A stretch of DNA of 13,742 bases from Rhodospirillales bacterium (GTDB lineage Bacteria; Pseudomonadota; Alphaproteobacteria; Acetobacterales; Acetobacteraceae). The stretch spans positions 1 through 13,742 of the forward strand of contig JAGWOU010000015.1 in assembly GCA_028870815.1 (NCBI GenBank), read 5' to 3'. The notes below the pieces were generated by a model that had not been told where the DNA came from, made no database searches, and saw nothing but the letters and a program-made list of their open reading frames with translations. Below, piece after piece: positions 7,012-13,074 of the stretch (positions are counted from its first letter, which is position 1; each line of letters begins with the position of its first letter). A program made the translations under genes and the position numbers.

Positions 7012-7202
7012 GGCTCCAGCGGCCTCGCTTCCTCCACCAGCATCACCGGAATGCCATTGCGGATGGGAAAAGCCAGTCTTGCTTTTTCACTCACAAGCTC
7101 GTTGCGCGCGCGGTCGTAGCTTAGTTGCCCGCGTGTCACCGGGCAGATCAGCATCTCCAACAGGCGCGGATCCAGCCCTGGCCCGCTCGCGTCGTTCGTC
7201 AT
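7008..7202 (-). CDS. Trm112-like / UPF0434 small protein
   Basis: A 64-residue protein with LDPRLLEMLICPVTRGQLSYD, then LAFPIRNGIPVML, the signature of the Trm112/YcaR (UPF0434) family. Eukaryotic and archaeal Trm112 activates methyltransferases. The bacterial short form has no firmly established partner. Only one cysteine (Cys20) is present, so no zinc site is expected. The frame extends upstream to 7250, but the ATG at 7202 begins the usual family N-terminus and lies four bases after the LON-gene stop, so it is preferred; the upstream start would overlap the LON gene. The ribosome site (GCGAG) is weak, consistent with coupling to the gene before it. Confidence 0.88.
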   Translation of the reverse strand: MTNDASGPGLDPRLLEMLICPVTRGQLSYDRARNELVSEKARLAFPIRNGIPVMLVEEARPLEP

Positions 7203-7206
7203 GGTT

Positions 7207-7878
7207 TCAACTCGCTTTCGGTGTTTTGCCGTGTCCTGGGCCGCCTTCAAAGAAGTCTATCTCCAACAGCGCCCGCAAAGCGGCGGCGCGCATCTGCGGG
7301 TCCTTGGCTTCCAACAGCGCCTGTTTTTCTTCCACGTTGAACGGGCAGGCCATGCAGAGCGACACCACCAGCGCCGAGTCGCTCATTTCGCCAATTGCCT
7401 CCCAATTCGCCTCAACTCCCGCGGCGGTAAAATAGCGGCTCAGCGCATCCAGCAAAACCTGCCGGGGAAATGGCAGCCCCTCCTCGCTAGGCCGCAAATC
7501 CTGAGCGAAACCGGCCAGCCCGGCGCGCACCCGGCGATAACCATGCCGCATCTCAATTTCTTCGGCGATGCCAAAGCGGATGACGCCGTTCAAGGTGATC
7601 AAATAGCGCCCGTCATCCGTCTCCTCGAAGGAGGAGATTCGTCCAAGACAGCCGGTACGATAAAGCCCTGGCCCGTTCTCGCCCAAGGGCAAGCGCTTAT
7701 CGGGCTGCACCATCCCAAAATAACGTCCCTGCCCCAACGCATCTTCCACCATCGCCAGGTAGCGGGGCTCGAAAATATTCAACGGCAGGCGGCCATGCGG
7801 CAACAACAGCGCGCCGCCAAGCGGGAAAACCGGAAACTCCTCCGGCAGATTTTCAAGCGTCGGGAGGTCAGCCGCCAT
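7207..7878 (-). CDS. LON substrate-binding-domain protein (LonN-only)
   Basis: A 223-residue protein that is essentially one LON N-terminal domain. FPVFPLGGALLLPHGRLPLNIFEPRYLAMV at about 15-44 is the hallmark, followed by GRIS, a strand RYLITLNGVIRF, and a helical C-terminal part. It has neither the AAA+ nor the Ser-Lys protease domain of Lon. The family is common in Alphaproteobacteria and is assumed to bind unfolded or specific proteins, but its function is not settled. The start is three bases after the thioredoxin-TPR stop and the next gene starts four bases downstream, so the genes are surely co-expressed. Association with a CnoX-like chaperone supports a protein-quality role. That link is inference. 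Confidence 0.9.
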   Translation of the reverse strand: MAADLPTLENLPEEFPVFPLGGALLLPHGRLPLNIFEPRYLAMVEDALGQGRYFGMVQPDKRLPLGENGPGLYRTGCLGRISSFEETDDGRYLITLNGVIRFGIAEEIEMRHGYRRVRAGLAGFAQDLRPSEEGLPFPRQVLLDALSRYFTAAGVEANWEAIGEMSDSALVVSLCMACPFNVEEKQALLEAKDPQMRAAALRALLEIDFFEGGPGHGKTPKAS

Positions 7879-7881
7879 CGC

Positions 7882-8820
7882 TCAGCGGAACAACAAGGCC
7901 GAAAGCTTGCGCCGCGCCGCCATCGTCGCCGGGTCGTCCATCCCCCAAGCCTCGAAGAACTTCAGCAATTGCAGCCGCGCGCCATCCTCGTTCCAGGCCC
8001 GGTCGCGCTTTACGATCTCCAGCAGCGCCGCCGCCGCCTCGGCCCGGGCGCCGGTAGCGTTCAGCGCGGTCGCCAGTTCGTAGCGCGCCTCATGGTCATC
8101 CGCATTAGCGGCGAGGCGCGCCTCAAGCCCCGTCATGGCCGCCTGCGCCTTGCGGCCTTCCTTCGCCAAGGTCAACGCCGCGCGGGCGCCGGTAATCTCG
8201 GCATGCTCGGCCAGATTGGCCGGCGCCTGGGCCAGCACCTCGCCGGCTTGTTGCTCCTCGCCCATGGCCAGCAACGCGCGCGCCAGCCCGCCCCATGCCT
8301 CCGGCTTGTCTGGCGCCTCCTGCACGGCCGCGCCGAAATATTGCGCGGCGGCCTCGGCCTGGCCCTGTTCCAGCAAAGCCTTGGCCTCGGCAATCAGTTC
8401 CTCGCCGGGGGCCGCGGTGCCGGCCATTTTAAGCAATGCCTCAAAAAAGCGCTTCACCTCGCTCTCTGGCAGCGCGCCCGAGAACGTGTCCGCGATCTGC
8501 CCGCGCCAGAAGGCGACCACGGTGGGTACGGATTGCAGCGGCAAACCCATGCGGGTCAGCTGCGCAACCAACGCCTGGTTCTTGTCCACGTCGATCTTCA
8601 CCAGCCGCACACGGCCGTTCTGGGCGCGTGTTACGCGTTCAAGCGCCGGGGTGAGGGTCTTGCATGGGCCGCACCAAGTGGCCCAGAAATCCACGATAAC
8701 CGGCAGTTCCTGCGAGGCCTCGATCACGTCGGCCATGAAATTGGCCTGATCGCCATCGATAATGAAATCCGCCGCCCCGGCGGCTTCAGCGCCCGGCGTA
8801 TCGTTGAACAGCGTACTCAT
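7882..8820 (-). CDS. cnoX: Thioredoxin-TPR co-chaperone, CnoX/YbbN-like
   Basis: A 312-residue cytosolic protein. Residues about 20-130 are a thioredoxin fold with the intact active site WCGPCK (Cys50, Cys53) and the cis-proline stretch SVPTVVAFW. From about 140 to the end it is Ala-rich helical repeats, read as TPR-like motifs. This is the CnoX (YbbN) architecture, a holdase that hands substrates to GroEL and protects against oxidation. E. coli CnoX has lost the first active-site Cys; here both are present, as in other alphaproteobacterial members, so oxidoreductase activity is plausible. GGAAAG lies about seven bases upstream of the ATG at 8820. It is the first gene of the trx-LON-Trm112-MFS operon. 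Confidence 0.9.
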   Translation of the reverse strand: MSTLFNDTPGAEAAGAADFIIDGDQANFMADVIEASQELPVIVDFWATWCGPCKTLTPALERVTRAQNGRVRLVKIDVDKNQALVAQLTRMGLPLQSVPTVVAFWRGQIADTFSGALPESEVKRFFEALLKMAGTAAPGEELIAEAKALLEQGQAEAAAQYFGAAVQEAPDKPEAWGGLARALLAMGEEQQAGEVLAQAPANLAEHAEITGARAALTLAKEGRKAQAAMTGLEARLAANADDHEARYELATALNATGARAEAAAALLEIVKRDRAWNEDGARLQLLKFFEAWGMDDPATMAARRKLSALLFR

Positions 8821-8852
8821 TTGCTTCTTTCCGTCACAAAGTTCTCAGCCCT

Positions 8853-8858
8853 TATATA
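8853..8858 (-). promoter_or_regulatory. Possible -10 of the thioredoxin-TPR operon
   Basis: On the - strand TATATA (within CCTATATAAG) stands 33 bases before the ATG at 8820, a reasonable distance for a short leader. The -35 position holds GGTGTG, a poor match, so this is weak evidence. Confidence 0.3.
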
Positions 8859-8918
8859 GGATTGCGCCTGCCGCTCACACCCCGCCAAAACCATTCGCGG
8901 TAAACGCGTTTGGCTGTC

Positions 8919-8945
8919 TTGCAATCCCATTCGGGCTCCTATAAA
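8919..8945 (+). promoter_or_regulatory. Promoter of tRNA-Gly
   Basis: TTGCAA (8919-8924, four of six to TTGACA) and TATAAA (8940-8945, five of six to TATAAT) are separated by 15 bases, or 16 if CTTGCA is taken as the -35. The -10 lies 18 bases before the mature tRNA. GC-rich GAGCCTCCC follows the -10, as in stringently controlled stable-RNA promoters. Confidence 0.5.
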
Positions 8946-8963
8946 GAGCCTCCCACGCCGCGA

Positions 8964-9038
8964 GCGGGCGTAGCTCAGGGGTAGAGCACAACCTTGCCAA
9001 GGTTGGGGTCGAGGGTTCGAATCCCTTCGCCCGCTCCA
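8964..9038 (+). tRNA. tRNA-Gly (anticodon GCC)
   Basis: The full cloverleaf can be read by eye. The acceptor arms GCGGGCG (8964-8970) and CGCCCGC (9028-9034) pair perfectly. The D-arm is GCTC with loop AGGGGTA and GAGC. The anticodon stem CAACC/GGTTG (8989-8993, 9001-9005) closes the loop TTGCCAA with anticodon GCC at 8996-8998. The T-loop TTCGAAT follows. The discriminator base is T9035 and the CCA tail is encoded (9036-9038). It reads GGC and GGT glycine codons, the common ones in GC-rich genomes. It stands alone, divergent from the thioredoxin operon. No terminator hairpin follows. Confidence 0.97.
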
Positions 9039-9108
9039 AAATTTCCTTTAAATTACAGCGCTATTTTCGCACCCACTGTCTTGTGCCTGGCAATGCGCGC
9101 GCCAATTT

Positions 9109-9127
9109 CCTTAAGCGAGAATTAAGG
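9109..9127. repeat. Inverted repeat CCTTAA-N7-TTAAGG upstream of the dehalogenase gene
   Basis: A perfect six-base inverted repeat (9109-9114 and 9122-9127) lies 47-65 bases before the ATG at 9174. It might be an operator for the dehalogenase gene or a small hairpin. No T-tract follows on either strand. Confidence 0.35.
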
Positions 9128-9173
9128 CGCCGCCGGGATAAAGGCCGGTGCATTGTCCGCTCAGGAAACGGCC

Positions 9174-9917
9174 ATGATCAAAGCTTTCGTCTTCGACGCC
9201 TATGGCACACTCTACGACACGCGCAGTGTCAGCGCGGTTATTAACGCCGCTTTTCCCGGGCAGGCCGGCTATATTTCCCCGGTCTGGCGCATGAAGCAGC
9301 TGGAATATGGCTGGCTGCGCTCGATGATGGGCCATTACGCGGATTTCTGGACCGTCACGCGCGAGGCGCTTGAATACACCCTGCGCACGGCCGGGCTGGA
9401 CGCGGACGAAGAATTATTCGAGCAGGTGGCGCAAGCTTATAACCAGCTCTCGCCCTACCCCGATGCCGCCGCCGCGCTGCGAGCGCTCAGCGGGTACCGC
9501 TGCGCCATATTGTCAAACGGCAGCCCCGGCATGCTCTCCGCGCTTGTGCGTAACTCCGGTTTGGATGGCCAGCTTGAAAAAGTCATCAGCGTCGACGCGA
9601 AAAAAGTCTACAAGCCAGACCAACGCGCCTACGCGCTGATCGAGGAGGAACTCGGCCTGCCGCCCTCGGAAATCGTTTTCGTAAGCTCCAACGGATTCGA
9701 TATCTGCGGCGCGAAGCAATTCGGCCTAACCGTGGCGCGGATTGAGCGGATAACGCCCGCCGCCCTCACCGAGGATATTCGGCAAACCGGCGGCGCGTCT
9801 CCAGCAACACTGTACGACGCCTTGCGCTCCCAGCTTGAGGCGCATGGCGCCAAACCCGACCATACCATCCAATCCTTGAGCGATCTGCCGGGGCTCGCTG
9901 CGCGACTTAACGCATAA
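9174..9917 (+). CDS. (S)-2-haloacid dehalogenase, type II (HAD superfamily)
   Basis: A 247-residue cytosolic HAD enzyme that hydrolyses L-2-haloacids to D-2-hydroxyacids. By alignment with L-DEX YL the whole catalytic set is present: nucleophile Asp8 (FVFDAYGTLYD), Thr12, Arg39 (VWRMKQLEY), Ser114-Asn115 (ILSNG), Lys147 and Tyr153 (KVYKPDQRAY), Ser171, Asn173 and Asp176 (SSNGFD). The substrate-pocket stretch EYGWLRSMMGHYADFW also fits this subgroup and not general phosphatases. AGGA at 9163-9166 is well placed for the ATG at 9174. An earlier in-frame TTG (9153) has no such site. The enzyme may act on natural haloacids or on another small acid. No dehalogenase transporter or regulator is adjacent. 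It is 53 bases upstream of the small-dcd-murA group and may be separate. Confidence 0.88.
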   Translation: MIKAFVFDAYGTLYDTRSVSAVINAAFPGQAGYISPVWRMKQLEYGWLRSMMGHYADFWTVTREALEYTLRTAGLDADEELFEQVAQAYNQLSPYPDAAAALRALSGYRCAILSNGSPGMLSALVRNSGLDGQLEKVISVDAKKVYKPDQRAYALIEEELGLPPSEIVFVSSNGFDICGAKQFGLTVARIERITPAALTEDIRQTGGASPATLYDALRSQLEAHGAKPDHTIQSLSDLPGLAARLNA

Positions 9918-9933
9918 CGTCACCCAGCGGCAC

Positions 9934-9963
9934 TTGACGTAGCCTCCTGCCCCTGGCTTGAAA
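9934..9963 (+). promoter_or_regulatory. Possible promoter of the small ORF-dcd-murA group
   Basis: TTGACG (9934-9939, five of six to TTGACA), an 18-base spacer and TTGAAA (9958-9963, three of six to TATAAT). Transcription would start about position 9970, at or next to the ATG at 9971, giving a leaderless message. The weak -10 keeps confidence low. Confidence 0.3.
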
Positions 9964-9970
9964 CTTCCTC

Positions 9971-10132
9971 ATGAAGGCGTCGCCCCCTCCCTCCAAGCCC
10001 ACGCACGCAGAGGCCGCCCGCCTAGCGCGGGAGGAAGCCGAGGCCGCCGCCCTACGTGCCAATCTGGCCCGCCGCAAGGCGCAAGCCCGCGCCAAACCCG
10101 ACCCGAAAAAGGACGATCCCGAATGCCCGTGA
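9971..10132 (+). CDS. Small basic Ala/Arg-rich protein (53 aa), unknown function
   Basis: The frame reads MKASPPPSKP, then EAARLAREEAEAAALRANL, ARRKAQARAK and an acidic/Lys end DPKKDDPECP. The middle is a likely single charged helix with an RRK basic patch. Short proteins of this style, ending in LRANLxRRKAQ, occur beside dcd/murA in related Alphaproteobacteria as far as I remember; no function is known to me. An in-frame TGA at 9959-9961 means 9971 is the only good start. It has no Shine-Dalgarno, so translation may be leaderless. The stop TGA (10130-10132) lies inside the dcd start region, with dcd's ATG at 10123 overlapping it by ten bases, which suggests coupling. GCC-heavy codon use matches neighbouring genes. 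Confidence 0.6.
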   Translation: MKASPPPSKPTHAEAARLAREEAEAAALRANLARRKAQARAKPDPKKDDPECP

Positions 10133-10677
10133 TGCCCGACCATTGGATTCGCCAGCAGGCCCTGGACCACGGGATGATCGAGCCGTTCGTTGAAAGCCAG
10201 AAACGCGATGGCGTGGTCTCCTACGGCCTCTCTTCCTATGGGTACGACGCCCGCTGCTCGGAGGATTTCAAGGTATTCACCAATGTCGATTCGGCGATTG
10301 TGGACCCGAAAGCCTTCAGTCCCGCCAGCTTCGTGGACCGCACCGGCCCGGTCTGCATCATCCCGCCCAACAGCTTTGCGCTGACCAACACGGTGGAATA
10401 TTTCCGCATCCCGCGCGACGTTTTGGTGATCTGCCTTGGCAAATCCACCTATGCGCGCTGCGGCATCATCGTGAATGTCACGCCGCTGGAGCCGGAATGG
10501 GAAGGCCAGGTGACCATCGAAATTTCCAACACCACCCCCCTGCCCGCGAAGATTTATGCGGGTGAAGGCATCTGCCAGTTTCTGTTCCTGAAGGGCGACA
10601 GTCCCTGTGAGATCTCCTACGCCGACAAGGCGGGCAAATATATGGGCCAGCGCGGCGTGTCGCTGCCGAGGATGTAA
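10123..10677 (+). CDS. dcd: dCTP deaminase
   Basis: A 184-residue enzyme that deaminates dCTP to dUTP, feeding dUMP and then dTMP synthesis; it acts as a homotrimer in the cytosol. Visible motifs are GLSSYGYDAR near residues 35-44, GKSTYAR (Ser108, Arg112, substrate contacts) and WEGQVTIEISN with catalytic Glu133 (E. coli Glu138). The C-terminal part GQFLF-like and the tail KYMGQRGVSLPRM are usual for the family. The frame is open further upstream, but MPVMPDHWIR is the standard alphaproteobacterial N-terminus. AAGGA at 10109-10113 suits the ATG at 10123; the ATG at 10132 (TGATG with the small ORF stop) is an alternative. murA follows after eight bases. Confidence 0.95.
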   Translation: MPVMPDHWIRQQALDHGMIEPFVESQKRDGVVSYGLSSYGYDARCSEDFKVFTNVDSAIVDPKAFSPASFVDRTGPVCIIPPNSFALTNTVEYFRIPRDVLVICLGKSTYARCGIIVNVTPLEPEWEGQVTIEISNTTPLPAKIYAGEGICQFLFLKGDSPCEISYADKAGKYMGQRGVSLPRM

Positions 10678-10685
10678 GCAAGACC

Positions 10686-11936
10686 ATGGATTCGATTCGC
10701 ATTACCGGCGGCCTGCCGCTGCACGGCACCATTGCCATTTCCGGCGCCAAGAACGCCGCCCTGCCGCTGATGGCCTGCGGGCTGCTCACGGATGAGCGGC
10801 TGACCCTCTCTAATGTCGCCAGGCTGGCGGATATCGCCACCATGTCCCAGCTGCTGGCGCAGCATGGCATCGAGGTAACGCCGGAAGGCCGCAGCCTCAC
10901 CCTCGGCGGCAAGATCACCAATACCGAGGCGCCTTACGACATCGTGCGCAAGATGCGCGCCTCCATCCTTGTGCTGGGCCCGCTTCTGGCCCGCACCGGG
11001 GAGGCCCGCGTCTCGCTACCCGGCGGCTGTGCCATCGGCACCCGGCCCGTGGACCTTCACCTGAAAGGGCTGGAGGCGATGGGCGCGAAGATCGACCTGG
11101 AAAACGGCTATGTGCACGCCACCGCGCCCAAGGGGCTGAAGGGTGCCACCATCGTGTTCCCCTTCGTCTCCGTCGGTGCCACGGAGAACCTGCTGATGGC
11201 CGCCGCCCTCGCGGATGGCCAGACGGTGCTGAAAAACGCCGCCCGCGAGCCGGAGATCACCGACCTCGCCAAATGCCTGATCGCCATGGGCGCCAGGATC
11301 GAAGGGCTGGAGACGGACACGCTGACCATCGAAGGTGTCAAATCCCTGCATGGCGCGGCCCATTCCATCCTGCCGGACAGGATCGAAACCGGCACCTATG
11401 CCTGTGCAGCGGCGATTACCGGCGGGGATGTGTTCCTGGAGAATGCCCGCGCGGCTGACCTCGGTGCGGTGCTTACCTCACTCACCGAAGCCGGCGTGAT
11501 CATTACCGAGGCCGAAAACGGCTTCCGCGTCACCCGCGCCAACGGGCTGCATGGGGTGGACGTGACCACCGAGCCCTTCCCCGGTTTCCCGACCGACATG
11601 CAGGCGCAATTCATGGCGCTGATGAGCGTGGCGCAGGGCGCTTCCCTCATCACCGAGAATATTTTTGAAAACCGCTTCATGCATGTGCCGGAGCTCTCCC
11701 GCATGGGGGCGAGGATCAACATCCAAGGCTCATCCGCCATTGTGCGCGGGGTGAAGCACCTTACCGGCGCACCGGTGATGGCGACGGATCTGCGCGCCTC
11801 TTTCTCGCTGGTGCTGGCCGCCTTGGCCGCCGACGGAGATACCACCATTTCCCGCGTCTATCATCTGGACCGCGGCTATGAATCGGTGGAGCAAAAGCTC
11901 GCCGCCTGCGGCGCGAAGGTGGAACGGGTGGCCTAA
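10686..11936 (+). CDS. murA: UDP-N-acetylglucosamine 1-carboxyvinyltransferase
   Basis: MurA (416 residues) transfers enolpyruvate from PEP to UDP-GlcNAc, the first committed step of peptidoglycan synthesis, in the cytosol. Visible residues are Lys22-Asn23 (SGAKNAALP), Cys115 in the mobile loop (PGGCAIGTRPVDLHL, so a fosfomycin-sensitive form is expected), Arg120 and Asp304 (FPTDMQAQF, the general base). Length and residue numbering match E. coli MurA almost exactly. The start ATG at 10686 is eight bases behind dcd, so it is probably translated from the same message. The last codons GAKVERVA precede the TAA at 11934. Two hairpins follow, separating it from the convergent lipoprotein gene. Confidence 0.97.
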   Translation: MDSIRITGGLPLHGTIAISGAKNAALPLMACGLLTDERLTLSNVARLADIATMSQLLAQHGIEVTPEGRSLTLGGKITNTEAPYDIVRKMRASILVLGPLLARTGEARVSLPGGCAIGTRPVDLHLKGLEAMGAKIDLENGYVHATAPKGLKGATIVFPFVSVGATENLLMAAALADGQTVLKNAAREPEITDLAKCLIAMGARIEGLETDTLTIEGVKSLHGAAHSILPDRIETGTYACAAAITGGDVFLENARAADLGAVLTSLTEAGVIITEAENGFRVTRANGLHGVDVTTEPFPGFPTDMQAQFMALMSVAQGASLITENIFENRFMHVPELSRMGARINIQGSSAIVRGVKHLTGAPVMATDLRASFSLVLAALAADGDTTISRVYHLDRGYESVEQKLAACGAKVERVA

Positions 11937-11942
11937 CCCGCC

Positions 11943-11966
11943 AAAAAGCGCCGGCAGGCGGCGCTT
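11943..11966 (-). terminator. Rho-independent terminator of the ileS-lspA-lipoprotein operon
   Basis: Read on the - strand, AAGCGCC and GGCGCTT (11960-11966 and 11946-11952) form a seven-pair stem with a seven-base loop, followed by a T-run complementary to the A-run at 11943-11947. It lies about 50 bases after the lipoprotein stop codon. Confidence 0.65.
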
Positions 11967-11977
11967 AAAGAGACATC

Positions 11978-12017
11978 ACCGCGTGGGTAGCTAAGTCATC
12001 CCACGCGGTATGGTTTT
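11978..12017 (+). terminator. Terminator hairpin after murA
   Basis: ACCGCGTGGG (11978-11987) pairs perfectly with CCCACGCGGT (12000-12009) across a 12-base loop, followed by ATGG and TTTT (12014-12017). The ten-pair GC-rich stem is strong, the T-run short and set back. It starts six bases after the lipoprotein stop on the other strand and may work in both directions. Confidence 0.6.
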
Positions 12018-12576
12018 AGAACAAATTCAGAAACCGCTGGAACAAGCCCGGCGAAGCCGAACTCTGCTGCGGCGTCGCGCCGTTGGTCGCCGGTTGGCCC
12101 AACGCCGCGTTTTCCTGCAAGCGGCGCTGCTCCTCATCCGCGTTCACCACGGCCGGCGCGCTGGGGTTGTCGCCCATCAGCTTGTCGACAAACCCGCCCG
12201 AGCGGCTGGCGACGGCGGCATTCTGGTTCACCTCGGCACGAATATTTCCCTGCGGCGCGGGGCCGGCCTGATTCAAGAAAGCCTCTCCAGCGGGGGACAT
12301 GGTCTGGCCACCCATTGGCAACGCGTTGGAGGCTGAAACCACATCCGCACCCTGCTGCGCTGCGCTTGCCTCCTGCGTCGGCGGCTGGCCGGGGTTTGGC
12401 TGCTGCAGCTGTCCCAGCTCCGGCGGCAAGGAAAGCGGCGGCAAGGTGCCAACCTGATAGGCATCAGGCGGGTTTGCTTCCAGCCCGAAGGTTTTCTTCA
12501 TGCCATCGCTGCACCCGGCCAGTGCCAGAGCAGCAAGCATTGTCGAGGAAAAGGCAATGGCGCGGCGTGTGATCAT
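12016..12576 (-). CDS. DUF3035-like outer-envelope lipoprotein
   Basis: A 186-residue protein. The signal peptide MITRRAIAFSSTMLAALALAGC ends in a lipobox (LAGC), so Cys22 should be lipidated and the protein anchored in the envelope. The mature start FGLEANPPDAYQV, then LPPLSLPPEL, is the DUF3035 pattern; the rest is low-complexity, rich in Gln, Pro, Ala and Asn, and probably disordered. A function is not known. The ATG at 12576 is preceded by AGGAAG within nine bases. The gene sits nine bases behind lspA, whose product would process it. This order after ileS and lspA is common in Alphaproteobacteria. Confidence 0.85.
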   Translation of the reverse strand: MITRRAIAFSSTMLAALALAGCSDGMKKTFGLEANPPDAYQVGTLPPLSLPPELGQLQQPNPGQPPTQEASAAQQGADVVSASNALPMGGQTMSPAGEAFLNQAGPAPQGNIRAEVNQNAAVASRSGGFVDKLMGDNPSAPAVVNADEEQRRLQENAALGQPATNGATPQQSSASPGLFQRFLNLF

Positions 12577-12585
12577 GGCGTCTTC

Positions 12586-13074
12586 CTATCCTTCCCGCTC
12601 ATCCGCCGCAACTCTCGGCTTGCGGAACAGGTTCTCGATCATCAGCGCGATCACCCCGCACACAATCGCGGAATCCCCCACATTGAACACCCAGGGGTAG
12701 GCCACCGCCCCGATATGCACATGGATAAAATCAACCACCGCGCCATAACGTATGCGGTCCAGCACATTGCCAACCGCCCCGCCGGCGATGGCGGAGGCCG
12801 CTATCGTGACCAGCCAGCTCTTTGTCCGCGCCATCCACACAAGCAGCGCGATGATGACGAGGCTGGCCAGAACCGCCAGCAGAATTTTGGCACCGAATCC
12901 GGCGAACAGCCCGAAGGTGATGCCGTGGTTCCACACCAGCACGAAATCCAGCACCGGCAGCGGGGAGAGCACATGGCCATCCTGCAAATGCCAGATATGG
13001 AGCACGGCGTATTTGCTGGCCTGGTCGGCCGCCAGAACAACAAGCGCGATCAAAAACCCGATGGCGCGACGCAT
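12586..13074 (-). CDS. lspA: Lipoprotein signal peptidase (signal peptidase II)
   Basis: A 162-residue inner-membrane aspartic protease that cleaves diacylglyceryl-prolipoproteins before the lipidated Cys. Four membrane segments are visible. The catalytic aspartates are Asp115 (DRIRYGAVVDFIHVH) and Asp134 (WVFNVGDSAI); the conserved WNHGITFGLF stretch precedes the second helix. Length is normal for the family. The ATG at 13074 overlaps the ileS stop by one base (TGATG), indicating coupled translation. The next gene encodes a lipoprotein that should be a substrate. Confidence 0.96.
   Translation of the reverse strand: MRRAIGFLIALVVLAADQASKYAVLHIWHLQDGHVLSPLPVLDFVLVWNHGITFGLFAGFGAKILLAVLASLVIIALLVWMARTKSWLVTIAASAIAGGAVGNVLDRIRYGAVVDFIHVHIGAVAYPWVFNVGDSAIVCGVIALMIENLFRKPRVAADEREG

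Noticed and set aside
7201..8859. 552-codon open frame on the + strand, antisense to the LON and thioredoxin-TPR genes
   Set aside because: It is full of Arg, Gln and His with no domain I can see, while the - strand genes show clear motifs. Long antisense frames are usual in GC-rich DNA.
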